A DNA stretch of 13,216 nt from CAYSHJ01 sp964589725 (GTDB lineage Bacteria; Planctomycetota; Planctomycetia; Planctomycetales; Planctomycetaceae). This document shows positions 1 to 7,764 of this stretch, piece after piece; position 1 is the first letter of the stretch, and every line of letters begins with the position of its first letter. The notes beneath the pieces were generated by a model, which was not told the DNA's origin, did not search any database, and saw nothing but the letters and a program-made list of their open reading frames with translations. The position numbers were made by a program, and so were the translations under genes. The stretch is taken from the NCBI GenBank assembly GCA_964589725.1, contig CAZPUJ010000584.1, positions 1 to 13,216 on the forward strand, given 5' to 3'.

Positions 1-1320
1 CGATCACGTCGATGGTGAGCGTCTTCGAACTTTCACCGCTCGCGAAGCTCAGCGTGCCTGTGGGGAACACGCCACCCGAGAAGTCGTCGGCAGTGGCGGC
101 GTTCGTCCCGCTGCCGGTGACGGTGAAGTTGACGCTCCCGGTGCCGGCCGAACCGGTGCGAGTCACTGTGAACGTGAACGGCGTCGTGGGTGTGTTGCCG
201 GTGTTCCCTTCGGCCTTCGCGGCACTGGCGGCCGCGATGGCGAACGTCGAGGTGGTTCCCAGGATCTTGCCGGTGGCGATCGCTGTGGCCAGAGACGTGC
301 CGACGCTGGGGTTGGACAGAGTGACCTTGAAGGTTTCGTCTAATTCCACCAGCGCGTCGCTGCTGACATTGACGGTGATGGTCTGAGTGGTCTGCCCGCT
401 TAAGAACGAAACGGTGCCCGTCGGGAAGGTGCCGCCGAAGTCGGATGAGCTGGCCGGGCTGGTGCCGGTCCCGCTGATGGTGTAGTTCGCGGTGGCGATG
501 CCCGCCGTCGCGCCGGTGCGGCTGACCGTGAACGTGAACGGCGAAGTGCCGCTGCTCGGTTCTGCTTTGACAGCGTCCAGCGGCGCGATCGACAGTGACG
601 AGTCATCATCCAAAATGGTGCCGTCCGCGGAAGCGGTGCCGAGCAGCGCTCCAGAGGGATTCGACAACGTGACGGTAAAGCCTTCGTCCGTTTCGCCCAC
701 CGTGTCGCCCACGACGTTGATCGTCAGGGTCTTGGACGTTTCACCGATGGCAAACGCCACGTTGCCACTGGTCGCGACGAAGTCGGATGCGCCCGCCGGA
801 TTGACTCCGCTGCCGGTGACGGTGAAGGTCGCGAGGGCCGTGGTGTTGACGAAGCCGGTGCGAATCACCGTGAAAGTAAACGGCGTGGCCGGCGTGGTCC
901 CGGTCTGGCCTTCCACGTTGACGGCGCTCGCGGCCGCGATCGCCAGGCGGGCGTCATCGTTTTGGATCGTGCCCGTGGCGGTCGCCGTGCCAATGATGAC
1001 GCCCGTGCTGGGATTGGGATTCGACAGCGTGACCGTGAAACCTTCGTCATTTTCGATCGTGATGTCACCGCTGACGCTTATGGTGAATGGCTTCGATGTC
1101 CCTCCGGCAGCGAAGTACAACGTGCCTGACGGCAGCGTGCCGCCAAAGTCGTCGGCGTCGGCGGGATTCGTGCCGCTACCGGTCACGAAATAATCCACGT
1201 ACAACTCGTTGGACGCGTCACCTGTGCGAGCCACGATGAAATTGAACTGATTGCTGCCGCTGTCCATTTCCGGCTTCGACGTGCCGACGGCTGAGATCGC
1301 CAACGCCGCATCCTTGAGTA
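1..1320 (-). repeat. Four Calx-beta-like repeats (last one cut by the window edge)
   Basis: About residues 1702-1824, 1824-1940, 1940-2057 and 2057-2141 repeat a module of about 117 residues: F-F-V-RTG, TGSGTNPA-A-DF--G-P-G-L-F, SKT-TI-V, then (N/T/L)DE-F-VTLSNP and an I-DD end. These are features of Calx-beta domains, which bind calcium through acidic loops in characterised members. The third repeat ends ILGTTS, lacking the usual DD, and leads straight into the fourth. Calcium binding here is inferred from the family only. Confidence 0.7.
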
Positions 1321-4300
1321 CCGCCGTAGTGACTGCCGAATGCACGCTCTCGGCCGTGCTGCGGCCGTCCGTGTAGCTGGCCGTGACCCGCAGGAACTTG
1401 CCCACTTCCGCATCGCCCGGGGTGAACGTCGAACCCGTCGTCAGCGTCGTCACCCCCGTGGTGAACGCCGCATCGTTTGCCCGCTTCCAGGTGTACGTGA
1501 TCGTTCCCAAACCGTCCGCATCGGCCAGCGTGTCCGAGACCGTCAGCAACTGGTCTTCCACCGGAGTCGTGTCATCAATCGTCACCGCGCCCGCCGGCGC
1601 GTCGTTGACGTTGCTCACCGCCGACGTCACCGCCGAATGTACGCTCTCCGCCGTACTGTTCCCGTCCGTGTAGCTGGCTGTGACCCGCAGGAACTTGCCC
1701 ACTTCCGCATCGCCCGGTGTGAATGTCGCGCCCGTTCCCACCGTCGTCACGTTGGTGGTGAAGGCCGCATCGTCCGCCCGCTTCCACGTGTACGTGATCG
1801 TTCCCAAGCCGTCCGCATCGGCCAGCGTGTCCGAGACCGTCAGCATCTGGTCTTCGTCCGGAGTCGCGTCATCAATCGTCACTAGGCCCACCGGTGCGTC
1901 GTTGACCGCGTTGATCGTGATATCTGCGGTATCCGTGGTGGTGCTGAAGGCGGTGGCGGAGCCGTTGGTTGAGGTGTTTGCCGTTGTTCCGGCGGTGCCG
2001 CTGCTTTGGTCCCAGGCGCGGAAGGTGATGGCGTTCGTCACGGTGCCGTTGAAATTGGCGGTTGGCTGGAAGTACAGCCGCGTGTCCCCGTTGGCCGCGA
2101 GCAGCAGGGCGCTCGTGTTCGAAACTGAGCCCACCGCCGCCCAGTTTGTGCCACCGTTGGTCGTGTAGAACCAAGTGCCGTTGGTTGTGGCGGTGGCGGT
2201 CAAGGCGATGCCGGTCACGGGTGAGACGTTTGCGTCCGTCACGTTGCCGCTGATCGCGATGAGGCTGCTGACGAGCGTTCCCACGGCGCCGCTCGGGGCA
2301 CCGGGATCCTCGTTCACCGAGTTCAAGACAATCCCAGCCGTTGCGCCGGCCGAATTCTTCGTATCGTCCAGCACCGGAGCCGTGTTGACGGTGATGACCA
2401 CATCGTTGCCGGTGCCGCCGGTGTAGGAGATGTAGGCTCCGAAGCCGCTGCTGATGAAGTTGGAGATGAGGCCACCTTGAGCCAGCCCGCTGAAGTTGCC
2501 TACGACCGAGCTGCTCCCATCATTCTTGATGATGACAAACGTGTTGCCAGCGGAAGGGACAAAGACGGGGCCACTGCCGCCGTCGAAGGCCGACATCGTC
2601 AACGTGGCGCCGCTGCCGATCGTGACTGCTCCCACCGCCGAACTCGTGATGACCAGTTGGTCATGCAGGCCAGCGCCGGTTCCAGGAGTCGTGCCTCCAA
2701 TTTCGACGCTGACGGTCGAACTGCTCGCGAAGTTGATGGAGCCATCCGTTAGGACGCCCGGGCTCGTTCCGGGGGCGACGGTTCCGCCGCTGGCAACCGA
2801 GACTGCACCGCTCACCGTGCCTGTGCCGCCCAAGGTTGCGCCGCTCGCGACGGAGACTGCGCTGCCACTGGCGGTGGAGCCAGTCACGAGCAAAGTTCCG
2901 TTGCTGATCGTCGTGGAGCCGGTGTAGGTGTTGGTGCCGGACAGCGTTTGAGTTCCACTGCCGGTCTTGGTGAGGGACAGAGTCGTTCCGTCGCTGCCAC
3001 CGTTTTGGATGACGCCTGAGAACGTGCTGCTTCCGTTGTTGGCTCCTACTGTCAAGCTGTCACTTGCACCGCTCGCGGCACCCTCGACGGTCCCGCTGCC
3101 AGCGAGTTCGTCAACTGTCTCGGAAACGCTTCCGAACGGTCCCAAGGCCAATGTGCTGCCGCTATTGACGGTGACGTCGGAGGCGTTTGCGATTTGGTTT
3201 GACGAATCAATGTGGACTGTGCCGGCGGTGACCCCGTCGCCGATCACCAGCGGGCCGACGATCGTCCCATTGTCGGCGGTGCGCCGCAGACGGAGCGTGC
3301 CGCTGGCCGTGAGCACGGTCGTGGTGCCCGTGTAGGTGTTCGCCGCACTGCTCTGCATCACCAAGGAGATGGCGCCGACGACGTCGAGCGATCGGGCACC
3401 GCCAGACTGTCCGATGGCGCCGTTGAGAACCAATTCATTCCCGCTACCGCTTGTTCCACCGCTCGACGCATTGCTGGCGAGCGTGATGCTGCCGTTCCAG
3501 GTGTTATTCGACGCGATGTTCTTCAGCGCGCCGCCGTTGCTGATTCCCGTGCCATTCAGCGTCAGCGGTTCCGAGACCGTGATTCCGCCCTGGATTTCCA
3601 GCGCCGCACCGCTGGCCACCGTGACACCGCCGGCCGTCGTGCCCGTCGCGGTCGCGTTCTGGATGTTCAAGACACCGACATTGATTGCCGTCGCGCCGGT
3701 GTAGTTGCCGGCGGCGCTAACGGTCAGCGTTCCCGCCCCGTCCTTGGTGAGCGTTCCGCCGGTACTCGTGTTGATTCCCGTCGTACTCACCGTCGTATTG
3801 CCGGCGCCACCGACGGTCAGTGCCAATCCAGTTCCAGTGACCCCGCCCGTGACGGCCAGCGACCCGGCGTCAGAGTTAATGCGTGCCCCAGTACTCGCCA
3901 ACGTGATCGCGCCGGCCCAACTATTGGTGCCGCTGACGTTCCGCAACGCACCGTTACCCGAGATCCCGGTCCCGTCCATCGTTAACGCCTCCGCGCCGAT
4001 CGTAACCCCGCCCTGTAACTCCAACGACGCACCGCTCGCCACGGCGACACCGCCGGCGATCGTGCCCAATCCGGTGTTGTTCCGAACGTTCAGGACGCCA
4101 CCATTGATGATCGTGGCTCCCGTGTAGCTGTTGGCTCCCGCGAGTGTCCACGTGCCGGCATCGTTTTTGGTCAACGTGCCTGAGCCGATCGCAAGGGTGT
4201 CGTTAATGACGCCATTTCCGGCTCCCTCCAGAATGATCGCATCATTTGAACCGGTGATTGCATTTCCGCTGACCACATCCAGCGTCAGTGTTCCAGCGTC

Positions 4301-6424
4301 CGATTGAATTGTCGTGGTCGAGTTAATTGTGATCGTGCCAGCCCAACTGTTGTTACCGCTAATATTTCGGAGCCCGCCGTTGCTGCTCACTCCAGATCCA
4401 TCGAGCGTCAGTGCTTCTACCCCAACCGCGATTCCACCCTGGATCTCGAGGGCTGCGCCGCTTGTCACCGTCGTGCCGGCGGCCGTTGTGCCCAAGGCGT
4501 TGGCATTTTGGATGTTGAGCGCACCGACACTTACGGTGGTCAAGCCCGTGTACGAGTTCGCGCCAGTAAGGGTGAAGATTCCAGAGCCTTGTTTAATCAA
4601 AGTGCCGCCGGTGCCACTCATCACGCCGGCGAATATTGTGTTCGAACTGTTTCCCGTTGTTAGGGCGTTAGCACCCAACGCCACGTTCCCACCCGTCGTT
4701 CCTCCGCCGGAAAGGGATCCAATCGTCTTGGCACCCGTGATGTCGAACGTCGCGCCTGCGACGTTTGCCAAGATCACCGCCGACGCGTCTGGAACCCCAG
4801 AGGCATCAGTGCTCAACGTGCCAGCGTTGATGATTGTCGAGCCCGTGTACGTGTTATTGCTGATGATGCTGAGCGTGCCGGAGTCAGACTTGGTGAGGTC
4901 GCCCGCACCGGCAATCACTCGGCCAGGATCCAAGGTCAATGTAATTCCCGAATCGACGTCGAACGTGCCGCCGCTGGCTCCCACCGTGATCCCGCGTCTT
5001 GAGTCGTCAATCGTGAAGTTCGCCGTCGCTTCCAGGATACCCCCGTTGAGTGTGAGCTGATCCGGCGTATTGCTTCCGGGGTTCGCGCCCAGACCCGTTT
5101 CAGCCGCGATTGAGACTGTGCCAACATTGATGATCGTCTTGCCGGTATAGGTATTGACGCCCGCGAGGGTGAGCTTGCCGGAGCCAGTCTTGGTGACGGG
5201 ATTCGTTGCGCCTCCACTGACAATGCTGCCAGAGGTCAAAGTGAGTGTGCCCCCGGTGATGTCGAGGGGATTCACGGAGCCAGCCAATGTGAAGTCAGCG
5301 GTTCCGATGGAATTACTTCCGGTGGTGTTTTGAATGGCGAAAGCGGCACCCGTGGTCGTGGTGTTCAAAGTGATCGAATTGCCGTTGATCGCGTAGCCGC
5401 CGGCCGTGAACTGCAACGAATAGGTGTTGGCAGCGGTCGTATTGTTATTCAGGGTGAAGCCGGTGCCCGTCCCATCAAACACGAGCGTATCGCCGCTCGC
5501 TGGGAGGATATTGCTGCTCCAGTTCGTGTTCACCCCGGAAGTGCCGTCGTTCCAGTTGGCACTCACGTCGCCAACCCACGTCAGCGTCATGGGGGTCCGG
5601 GCGTTAATGTTGGCGGCCACGTGGCTGATTCCCGAGGTGCCGCCGGAAGTGGCAGTCCAACTCATCGTCACACTGGCGGCGCCAGCTTCCGTGCTGAACC
5701 CGCCATCAAACCGGCCATTGCTGTTAAACGTGTTAAGGTCAGCGAGTGCAGTCTGCCCACTGCCCACCGCAAGATCGTCAGACGAGCTATTGCTGACCTG
5801 CCCGATTGCGTCGATCACCAAGTCGCCTCCTGTACTGACGACGACGAGGCTGCTGGACAGGGCATCGATCGACGTGGTCGATACTGCGCCGGTGATTGGC
5901 GTCAATTGGTCCACCCCGGCGAATGCTACGGCGCTGGCAGCACTACCGGTTGCCGATGCCGATAAAGTCACCACGACGTCGGCGGTCGTTGCCGAGGCGG
6001 ACGAACCCAATGTCGCGTACCACAAGCTCGCAGTATTGTTGGCGGTGGCATTCGTGATGGATTGGGCCTGTGTGAGCGGCGTGCTGCCATAGGCGACACT
6101 GGAGGCCGTGCCAGTTGTCTGTTCAACCGCGACAACGATCAGGCGATCCGAGCCAACGCCGACCGTAAAGCTGGAGATCGTCCGCGTGGTGCCCGAACCA
6201 TCATTCGATACGGCCGTGCCCAATGCCGAGACTGCCAAGAGTGCGCGGTCTTCCAAGCTCTCGATGTTCGCAAACACACGTTCCTTCCCCGAGCCGGAGG
6301 AATGCATGCCGATCAGTTCGCTGACGTGCAAGCGCGCCATGCGACTGCGGCTGAGGCGATTTCGCGGACGACCGTGTTCCCGGCAGCGTGTCCAGAGCGA
6401 CTTCACCCAAGCGTTCAACAGCAT
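1..6424 (-). CDS. Giant planctomycete surface/secreted beta-repeat protein (PATR + Calx-beta-like), C-terminus beyond window
   Basis: One uninterrupted minus-strand frame runs from ATG at 6424-6422 to the left edge, giving at least 2141 residues with no stop. The start is supported by GGAG at 6434-6431, six bases upstream, and an in-frame TGA at 6439-6437. Layout by residue: 1-51 Arg-rich leader; LEDRALLA at 57-64 (planctomycete LEPxxLL-type motif); about 66-280 a beta-rich domain I cannot name; about 283-1345 seven autotransporter-associated (PATR) motifs such as TKTGSGKLTLAGVNTYTG, ending in a GGTVAPGTSPG segment; about 1346-1505 a cadherin/Ig-like region; about 1506-1703 two 99-residue repeats; about 1704-2141 four Calx-beta-like repeats with TDEGFTVTLSNP-type acidic motifs. 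No classical hydrophobic signal peptide or autotransporter barrel is visible. Role inferred: surface adhesion or structural protein. The gene follows a 323-base gap, so it may have its own promoter. Confidence 0.87.
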   Translation of the reverse strand, partial: MLLNAWVKSLWTRCREHGRPRNRLSRSRMARLHVSELIGMHSSGSGKERVFANIESLEDRALLAVSALGTAVSNDGSGTTRTISSFTVGVGSDRLIVVAVEQTTGTASSVAYGSTPLTQAQSITNATANNTASLWYATLGSSASATTADVVVTLSASATGSAASAVAFAGVDQLTPITGAVSTTSIDALSSSLVVVSTGGDLVIDAIGQVSNSSSDDLAVGSGQTALADLNTFNSNGRFDGGFSTEAGAASVTMSWTATSGGTSGISHVAANINARTPMTLTWVGDVSANWNDGTSGVNTNWSSNILPASGDTLVFDGTGTGFTLNNNTTAANTYSLQFTAGGYAINGNSITLNTTTTGAAFAIQNTTGSNSIGTADFTLAGSVNPLDITGGTLTLTSGSIVSGGATNPVTKTGSGKLTLAGVNTYTGKTIINVGTVSIAAETGLGANPGSNTPDQLTLNGGILEATANFTIDDSRRGITVGASGGTFDVDSGITLTLDPGRVIAGAGDLTKSDSGTLSIISNNTYTGSTIINAGTLSTDASGVPDASAVILANVAGATFDITGAKTIGSLSGGGTTGGNVALGANALTTGNSSNTIFAGVMSGTGGTLIKQGSGIFTLTGANSYTGLTTVSVGALNIQNANALGTTAAGTTVTSGAALEIQGGIAVGVEALTLDGSGVSSNGGLRNISGNNSWAGTITINSTTTIQSDAGTLTLDVVSGNAITGSNDAIILEGAGNGVINDTLAIGSGTLTKNDAGTWTLAGANSYTGATIINGGVLNVRNNTGLGTIAGGVAVASGASLELQGGVTIGAEALTMDGTGISGNGALRNVSGTNSWAGAITLASTGARINSDAGSLAVTGGVTGTGLALTVGGAGNTTVSTTGINTSTGGTLTKDGAGTLTVSAAGNYTGATAINVGVLNIQNATATGTTAGGVTVASGAALEIQGGITVSEPLTLNGTGISNGGALKNIASNNTWNGSITLASNASSGGTSGSGNELVLNGAIGQSGGARSLDVVGAISLVMQSSAANTYTGTTTVLTASGTLRLRRTADNGTIVGPLVIGDGVTAGTVHIDSSNQIANASDVTVNSGSTLALGPFGSVSETVDELAGSGTVEGAASGASDSLTVGANNGSSTFSGVIQNGGSDGTTLSLTKTGSGTQTLSGTNTYTGSTTISNGTLLVTGSTASGSAVSVASGATLGGTGTVSGAVSVASGGTVAPGTSPGVLTDGSINFASSSTVSVEIGGTTPGTGAGLHDQLVITSSAVGAVTIGSGATLTMSAFDGGSGPVFVPSAGNTFVIIKNDGSSSVVGNFSGLAQGGLISNFISSGFGAYISYTGGTGNDVVITVNTAPVLDDTKNSAGATAGIVLNSVNEDPGAPSGAVGTLVSSLIAISGNVTDANVSPVTGIALTATATTNGTWFYTTNGGTNWAAVGSVSNTSALLLAANGDTRLYFQPTANFNGTVTNAITFRAWDQSSGTAGTTANTSTNGSATAFSTTTDTADITINAVNDAPVGLVTIDDATPDEDQMLTVSDTLADADGLGTITYTWKRADDAAFTTNVTTVGTGATFTPGDAEVGKFLRVTASYTDGNSTAESVHSAVTSAVSNVNDAPAGAVTIDDTTPVEDQLLTVSDTLADADGLGTITYTWKRANDAAFTTGVTTLTTGSTFTPGDAEVGKFLRVTASYTDGRSTAESVHSAVTTAVLKDAALAISAVGTSKPEMDSGSNQFNFIVARTGDASNELYVDYFVTGSGTNPADADDFGGTLPSGTLYFAAGGTSKPFTISVSGDITIENDEGFTVTLSNPNPSTGVIIGTATATGTIQNDDARLAIAAASAVNVEGQTGTTPATPFTFTVIRTGFVNTTALATFTVTGSGVNPAGASDFVATSGNVAFAIGETSKTLTINVVGDTVGETDEGFTVTLSNPSGALLGTASADGTILDDDSSLSIAPLDAVKAEPSSGTSPFTFTVSRTGATAGIATANYTISGTGTSPASSSDFGGTFPTGTVSFLSGQTTQTITVNVSSDALVELDETFKVTLSNPSVGTSLATAIATGKILGTTSTFAIAAASAAKAEGNTGNTPTTPFTFTVTRTGSAGTGSVNFTVTGSGTNAATADDFSGGVFPTGTLSFASGESSKTLTIDVI
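1335..1928 (-). repeat. Two near-identical 297-bp in-frame tandem repeats (99 aa each)
   Basis: The blocks 1335-1631 and 1632-1928 are copies offset by exactly 297 bases. Each encodes TIDD-TP-EDQ-LTVSDTLADADGLGTITYTWKR, then FTPGDAEVGKFLRVTASYTDG and a VNDAP linker. The DNA match is strongest over roughly 60 bases starting near 1370 and 1667, where differences are mainly synonymous. The fold is probably an Ig-like/cadherin-like module common in bacterial surface proteins. High DNA identity suggests recent duplication or gene conversion. Confidence 0.85.
2390..5580 (-). repeat. Autotransporter-associated beta-strand (PATR) repeat region, seven motifs
   Basis: Encodes about residues 283-1345. 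Seven copies of a T-K-x-G-x-G-x-x-T-L-x-x-x-N-x-Y-T-G-x-T pattern begin near residues 409, 510, 607, 750, 892, 1010 and 1150. The sixth is degenerate (TYTGTTTV without the TK-GSG half). The region closes with GGTVAPGTSPG and then YTGGTGNDVVIT, which often end such arrays. In known proteins these motifs form parallel beta-helix passenger domains. No outer-membrane barrel is seen here, so PATR alone does not make this a classical autotransporter. Confidence 0.75.
3440..4605 (-). repeat. Three long repeat units of 141-142 codons within the PATR region
   Basis: Within the PATR array a longer unit repeats in order: PATR motif, NVGxLNIQN, a VASGAALEIQGGI-like block, an LDGSG block, then an NSWAG-IT block. 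The LE(I/L)QGG segment starts at plus positions 4439, 4013 and 3590, so the periods are 426 and 423 bases (142 and 141 codons). The third unit lacks the second half and passes into different sequence near 3440. This points to in-frame tandem duplication with later divergence. Outer limits are approximate. Confidence 0.7.
6195..6424 (-). other. Arg-rich leader and LEDRALLA motif of the giant protein
   Basis: Residues 1 to about 76 of the giant protein. The first 50 residues hold many Arg/Lys and no long hydrophobic run. NIESLEDRALLA follows at residues 53-64. Planctomycete proteins with LEP/LED-R-LL motifs near the N-terminus are typically very large, repeat-rich and predicted to be extracytoplasmic. 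I infer that this segment marks the protein for export or surface handling; the mechanism is not readable from the sequence. Confidence 0.7.
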
Positions 6425-6747
6425 GATGTTCTCCAATCAGGAATCAATGGTGGTCGATCGACAGCGGATTCGATTGGTGAATCTGATCCGTTGGATCCCA
6501 TGACACAGCGTGAGAAACAGGGGTAGGTGAGGGAAACTTTCCCGTGGCAGCCAATAATGCTCCGCAGTCATTAGCGCGCGATCGAACTTGCTGAGATTCC
6601 AAGAAACAAACGTGGGTAAACAACAACGTCCACGTCAGGATCGGAATAACTCAACCGCCTGATCGATCCCCATCAATCCACGCGAACGATACCGCCCGTC
6701 CTGTCGTGAAAAATGGTTTTGGCTCGCGAGAAGATCGGTGTTGTGAG
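6425..6747. other. 323-base gap: leader of the giant gene and 3' flank of the kinase gene
   Basis: I find no convincing gene here. A 60-codon minus frame at 6444-6626 has no recognisable motif and no ribosome site. The gap holds the GGAG site of the giant gene, a perfect GGGAAA-C-TTTCCC palindrome at 6531-6543, a loose inverted repeat ACGTGG/CCACGT (6610-6615 and 6630-6635), and part of a hairpin over the kinase stop codon. The giant gene's promoter is probably here, but I see no clear -35/-10 pair. Confidence 0.5.
6531..6543. promoter_or_regulatory. Perfect 13-bp palindrome, possible operator upstream of the giant gene
   Basis: GGGAAACTTTCCC has two 6-base arms around one central base, 107 bases upstream of the giant gene's ATG. 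Its symmetry would suit a dimeric DNA-binding protein. No second copy is seen nearby and no known operator consensus is recognised, so this is a weak call. Confidence 0.2.
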
Positions 6748-6762
6748 TTAAGCGATCACAAC
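6740..6762 (-). terminator. Hairpin over the stop codon of the PfkB-family gene, weak terminator candidate
   Basis: GTTGTGA (6740-6746) and TCACAAC (6756-6762) are perfect 7-base arms around a 9-base loop holding the TAA stop codon at 6750-6748. In the direction of transcription no U-tract follows directly; a T5 run appears only about 25 bases later. It may slow or protect the transcript end, but it is not a textbook intrinsic terminator. Confidence 0.25.
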
Positions 6763-7665
6763 CTCAGCCAATCTGTTGAGGACGCGAGCGAGTTTCAGCC
6801 GTGCCGGTAGCAACTGGGTTGCATTCTCGGCAGCAGCCGCGATGCCAAGACGTATGGCTTCGAGTGGCTCGCGCGCAGCTTGCAACCCCCAAGCGATGCC
6901 AGCCGCCAGGCAATCGCCACAGCCGATGGGATTGATGACTTCGACCTTCGGAGGCGTCAAACGCCAGCGATTGTTCGCGTGCAATACGAAAACGTCGCGC
7001 GGGCCATCCGTCACGACGACCCACTCGGTACCCCAATCACGCAGCTCGCTCATTGCTTGCCAAACGGAGTCGTCGTCGGGCAAAGGACGATTGACCGTGT
7101 GGCGGAGTTCCTCACGATTCGGCTTCACGAGAAACGGGCGGTGCGTCAAAGCGGCCCGTAGTTCGGGGCCGCGAATATCGAGAATCGCTTGGCCGCGAAC
7201 GCGCTTGAGTAGCGTCGAGTAAAAACCGCACGGCGAGTTCGAGGGTAGCGAGCCGGTCAGGATCACGAATTCCGCGGACGCAACCTCCTCGGCGAAGACG
7301 GCTTCGAAGGACGTGAGTTCTTCCGGCGATGCGGCGGGAGAGTTCTCGACGATCTCGGTCGCCTGGCCTGACTCACGATCGAGCAAGGTCGTACAGACAC
7401 GCATCGGCGCGGTGCTGTCGATCCAGCGCATCGACACGCCGAGTTGTGTCATCTCACGTTTGGCGGCCTCACCCGCCGGGCCGGTGCCGACGAGTGACAG
7501 CGTGCGTGCATCGGCACCCAGTTGCGTCAGTGCCACGCCGACGTTCAGGACTTTTCCTGAGGCACACCAATGGACCTCGCGAGCTCGATTGACTTCGCCC
7601 GGTCGCAAGCTGTCAAGCACCGCGATTTGTTGCCAAGCAGGAGTGAGGCCGGCGGCGAGAAGCAT
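6748..7665 (-). CDS. PfkB-family sugar(-phosphate) kinase, 1-phosphofructokinase/hexose kinase-like
   Basis: The 305-residue protein is of usual PfkB/FruK length. In family members the enzyme uses ATP to phosphorylate a sugar or sugar phosphate in the cytoplasm. Motifs (ATG numbering): SGKVLNVG at 36-43 in place of the usual GGKGxNV loop, GSLP at 138-141, KPNREEL at 181-187, and NPIGCGDCLAAG at 245-256 with likely catalytic Asp251. I chose ATG at 7665 because the protein then opens MLLAAGLTPAWQQI, as expected for this family; a TTG at 7704 would add 13 residues. Neither start has a clear Shine-Dalgarno site. It lies 99 bases after the cytochrome gene and may share its transcript. No PTS or other sugar-pathway gene is nearby, so the substrate (fructose-1-phosphate, tagatose-6-phosphate or other) is open. 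Confidence 0.85.
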   Translation of the reverse strand: MLLAAGLTPAWQQIAVLDSLRPGEVNRAREVHWCASGKVLNVGVALTQLGADARTLSLVGTGPAGEAAKREMTQLGVSMRWIDSTAPMRVCTTLLDRESGQATEIVENSPAASPEELTSFEAVFAEEVASAEFVILTGSLPSNSPCGFYSTLLKRVRGQAILDIRGPELRAALTHRPFLVKPNREELRHTVNRPLPDDDSVWQAMSELRDWGTEWVVVTDGPRDVFVLHANNRWRLTPPKVEVINPIGCGDCLAAGIAWGLQAAREPLEAIRLGIAAAAENATQLLPARLKLARVLNRLAEVVIA

Positions 7666-7696
7666 GGGGAAACATAACGCCTGATGGCATCGCTGT

Positions 7697-7745
7697 ATTC
7701 GCAAGAATTCAGATTGAGTGAGCGATTGGCTGAGTTTTTGCGAAT
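7697..7745. other. 8-bp inverted repeat between cytochrome and kinase genes
   Basis: ATTCGCAA (7697-7704) and TTGCGAAT (7738-7745) are perfect inverted arms with a 33-base spacer, in the 99-base gap between the cytochrome b-c stop and the kinase start. The long spacer and absence of a T-run on the transcribed side argue against a normal terminator. It could be an operator half-site pair or chance. Confidence 0.2.
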
Positions 7746-7764
7746 TCAGCTACGGAACTTGTCA

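Noticed and set aside
492..1193. A 233-codon plus-strand frame, and similar ones up to 248 codons between 12 and 6503
   Set aside because: All lie opposite the giant minus-strand gene in one phase, have biased Val/Pro/Thr composition and no domain; the minus frame has clear repeat families and a ribosome site.
1335..4605. Repeats as a mobile element or CRISPR
   Set aside because: All periods are multiples of three and the repeats are in frame in one protein, so they are coding repeats.
2390..5580. Classical type V autotransporter
   Set aside because: PATR motifs are present but no outer-membrane barrel is seen, and other repeats follow; the C-terminus is outside the window.
6444..6626. 60-codon minus-strand frame upstream of the giant gene
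   Set aside because: No ribosome site, no motif and no coding-like composition; it overlaps the likely promoter/leader of the giant gene.
7666..7704. TTG start at 7704 for the PfkB-family kinase
   Set aside because: The extra 13 residues do not look like the family, whereas ATG at 7665 gives the expected short strand start.
7697..7745. Intrinsic terminator after the cytochrome gene
   Set aside because: The inverted arms are 33 bases apart and no T-run follows on the transcribed strand.
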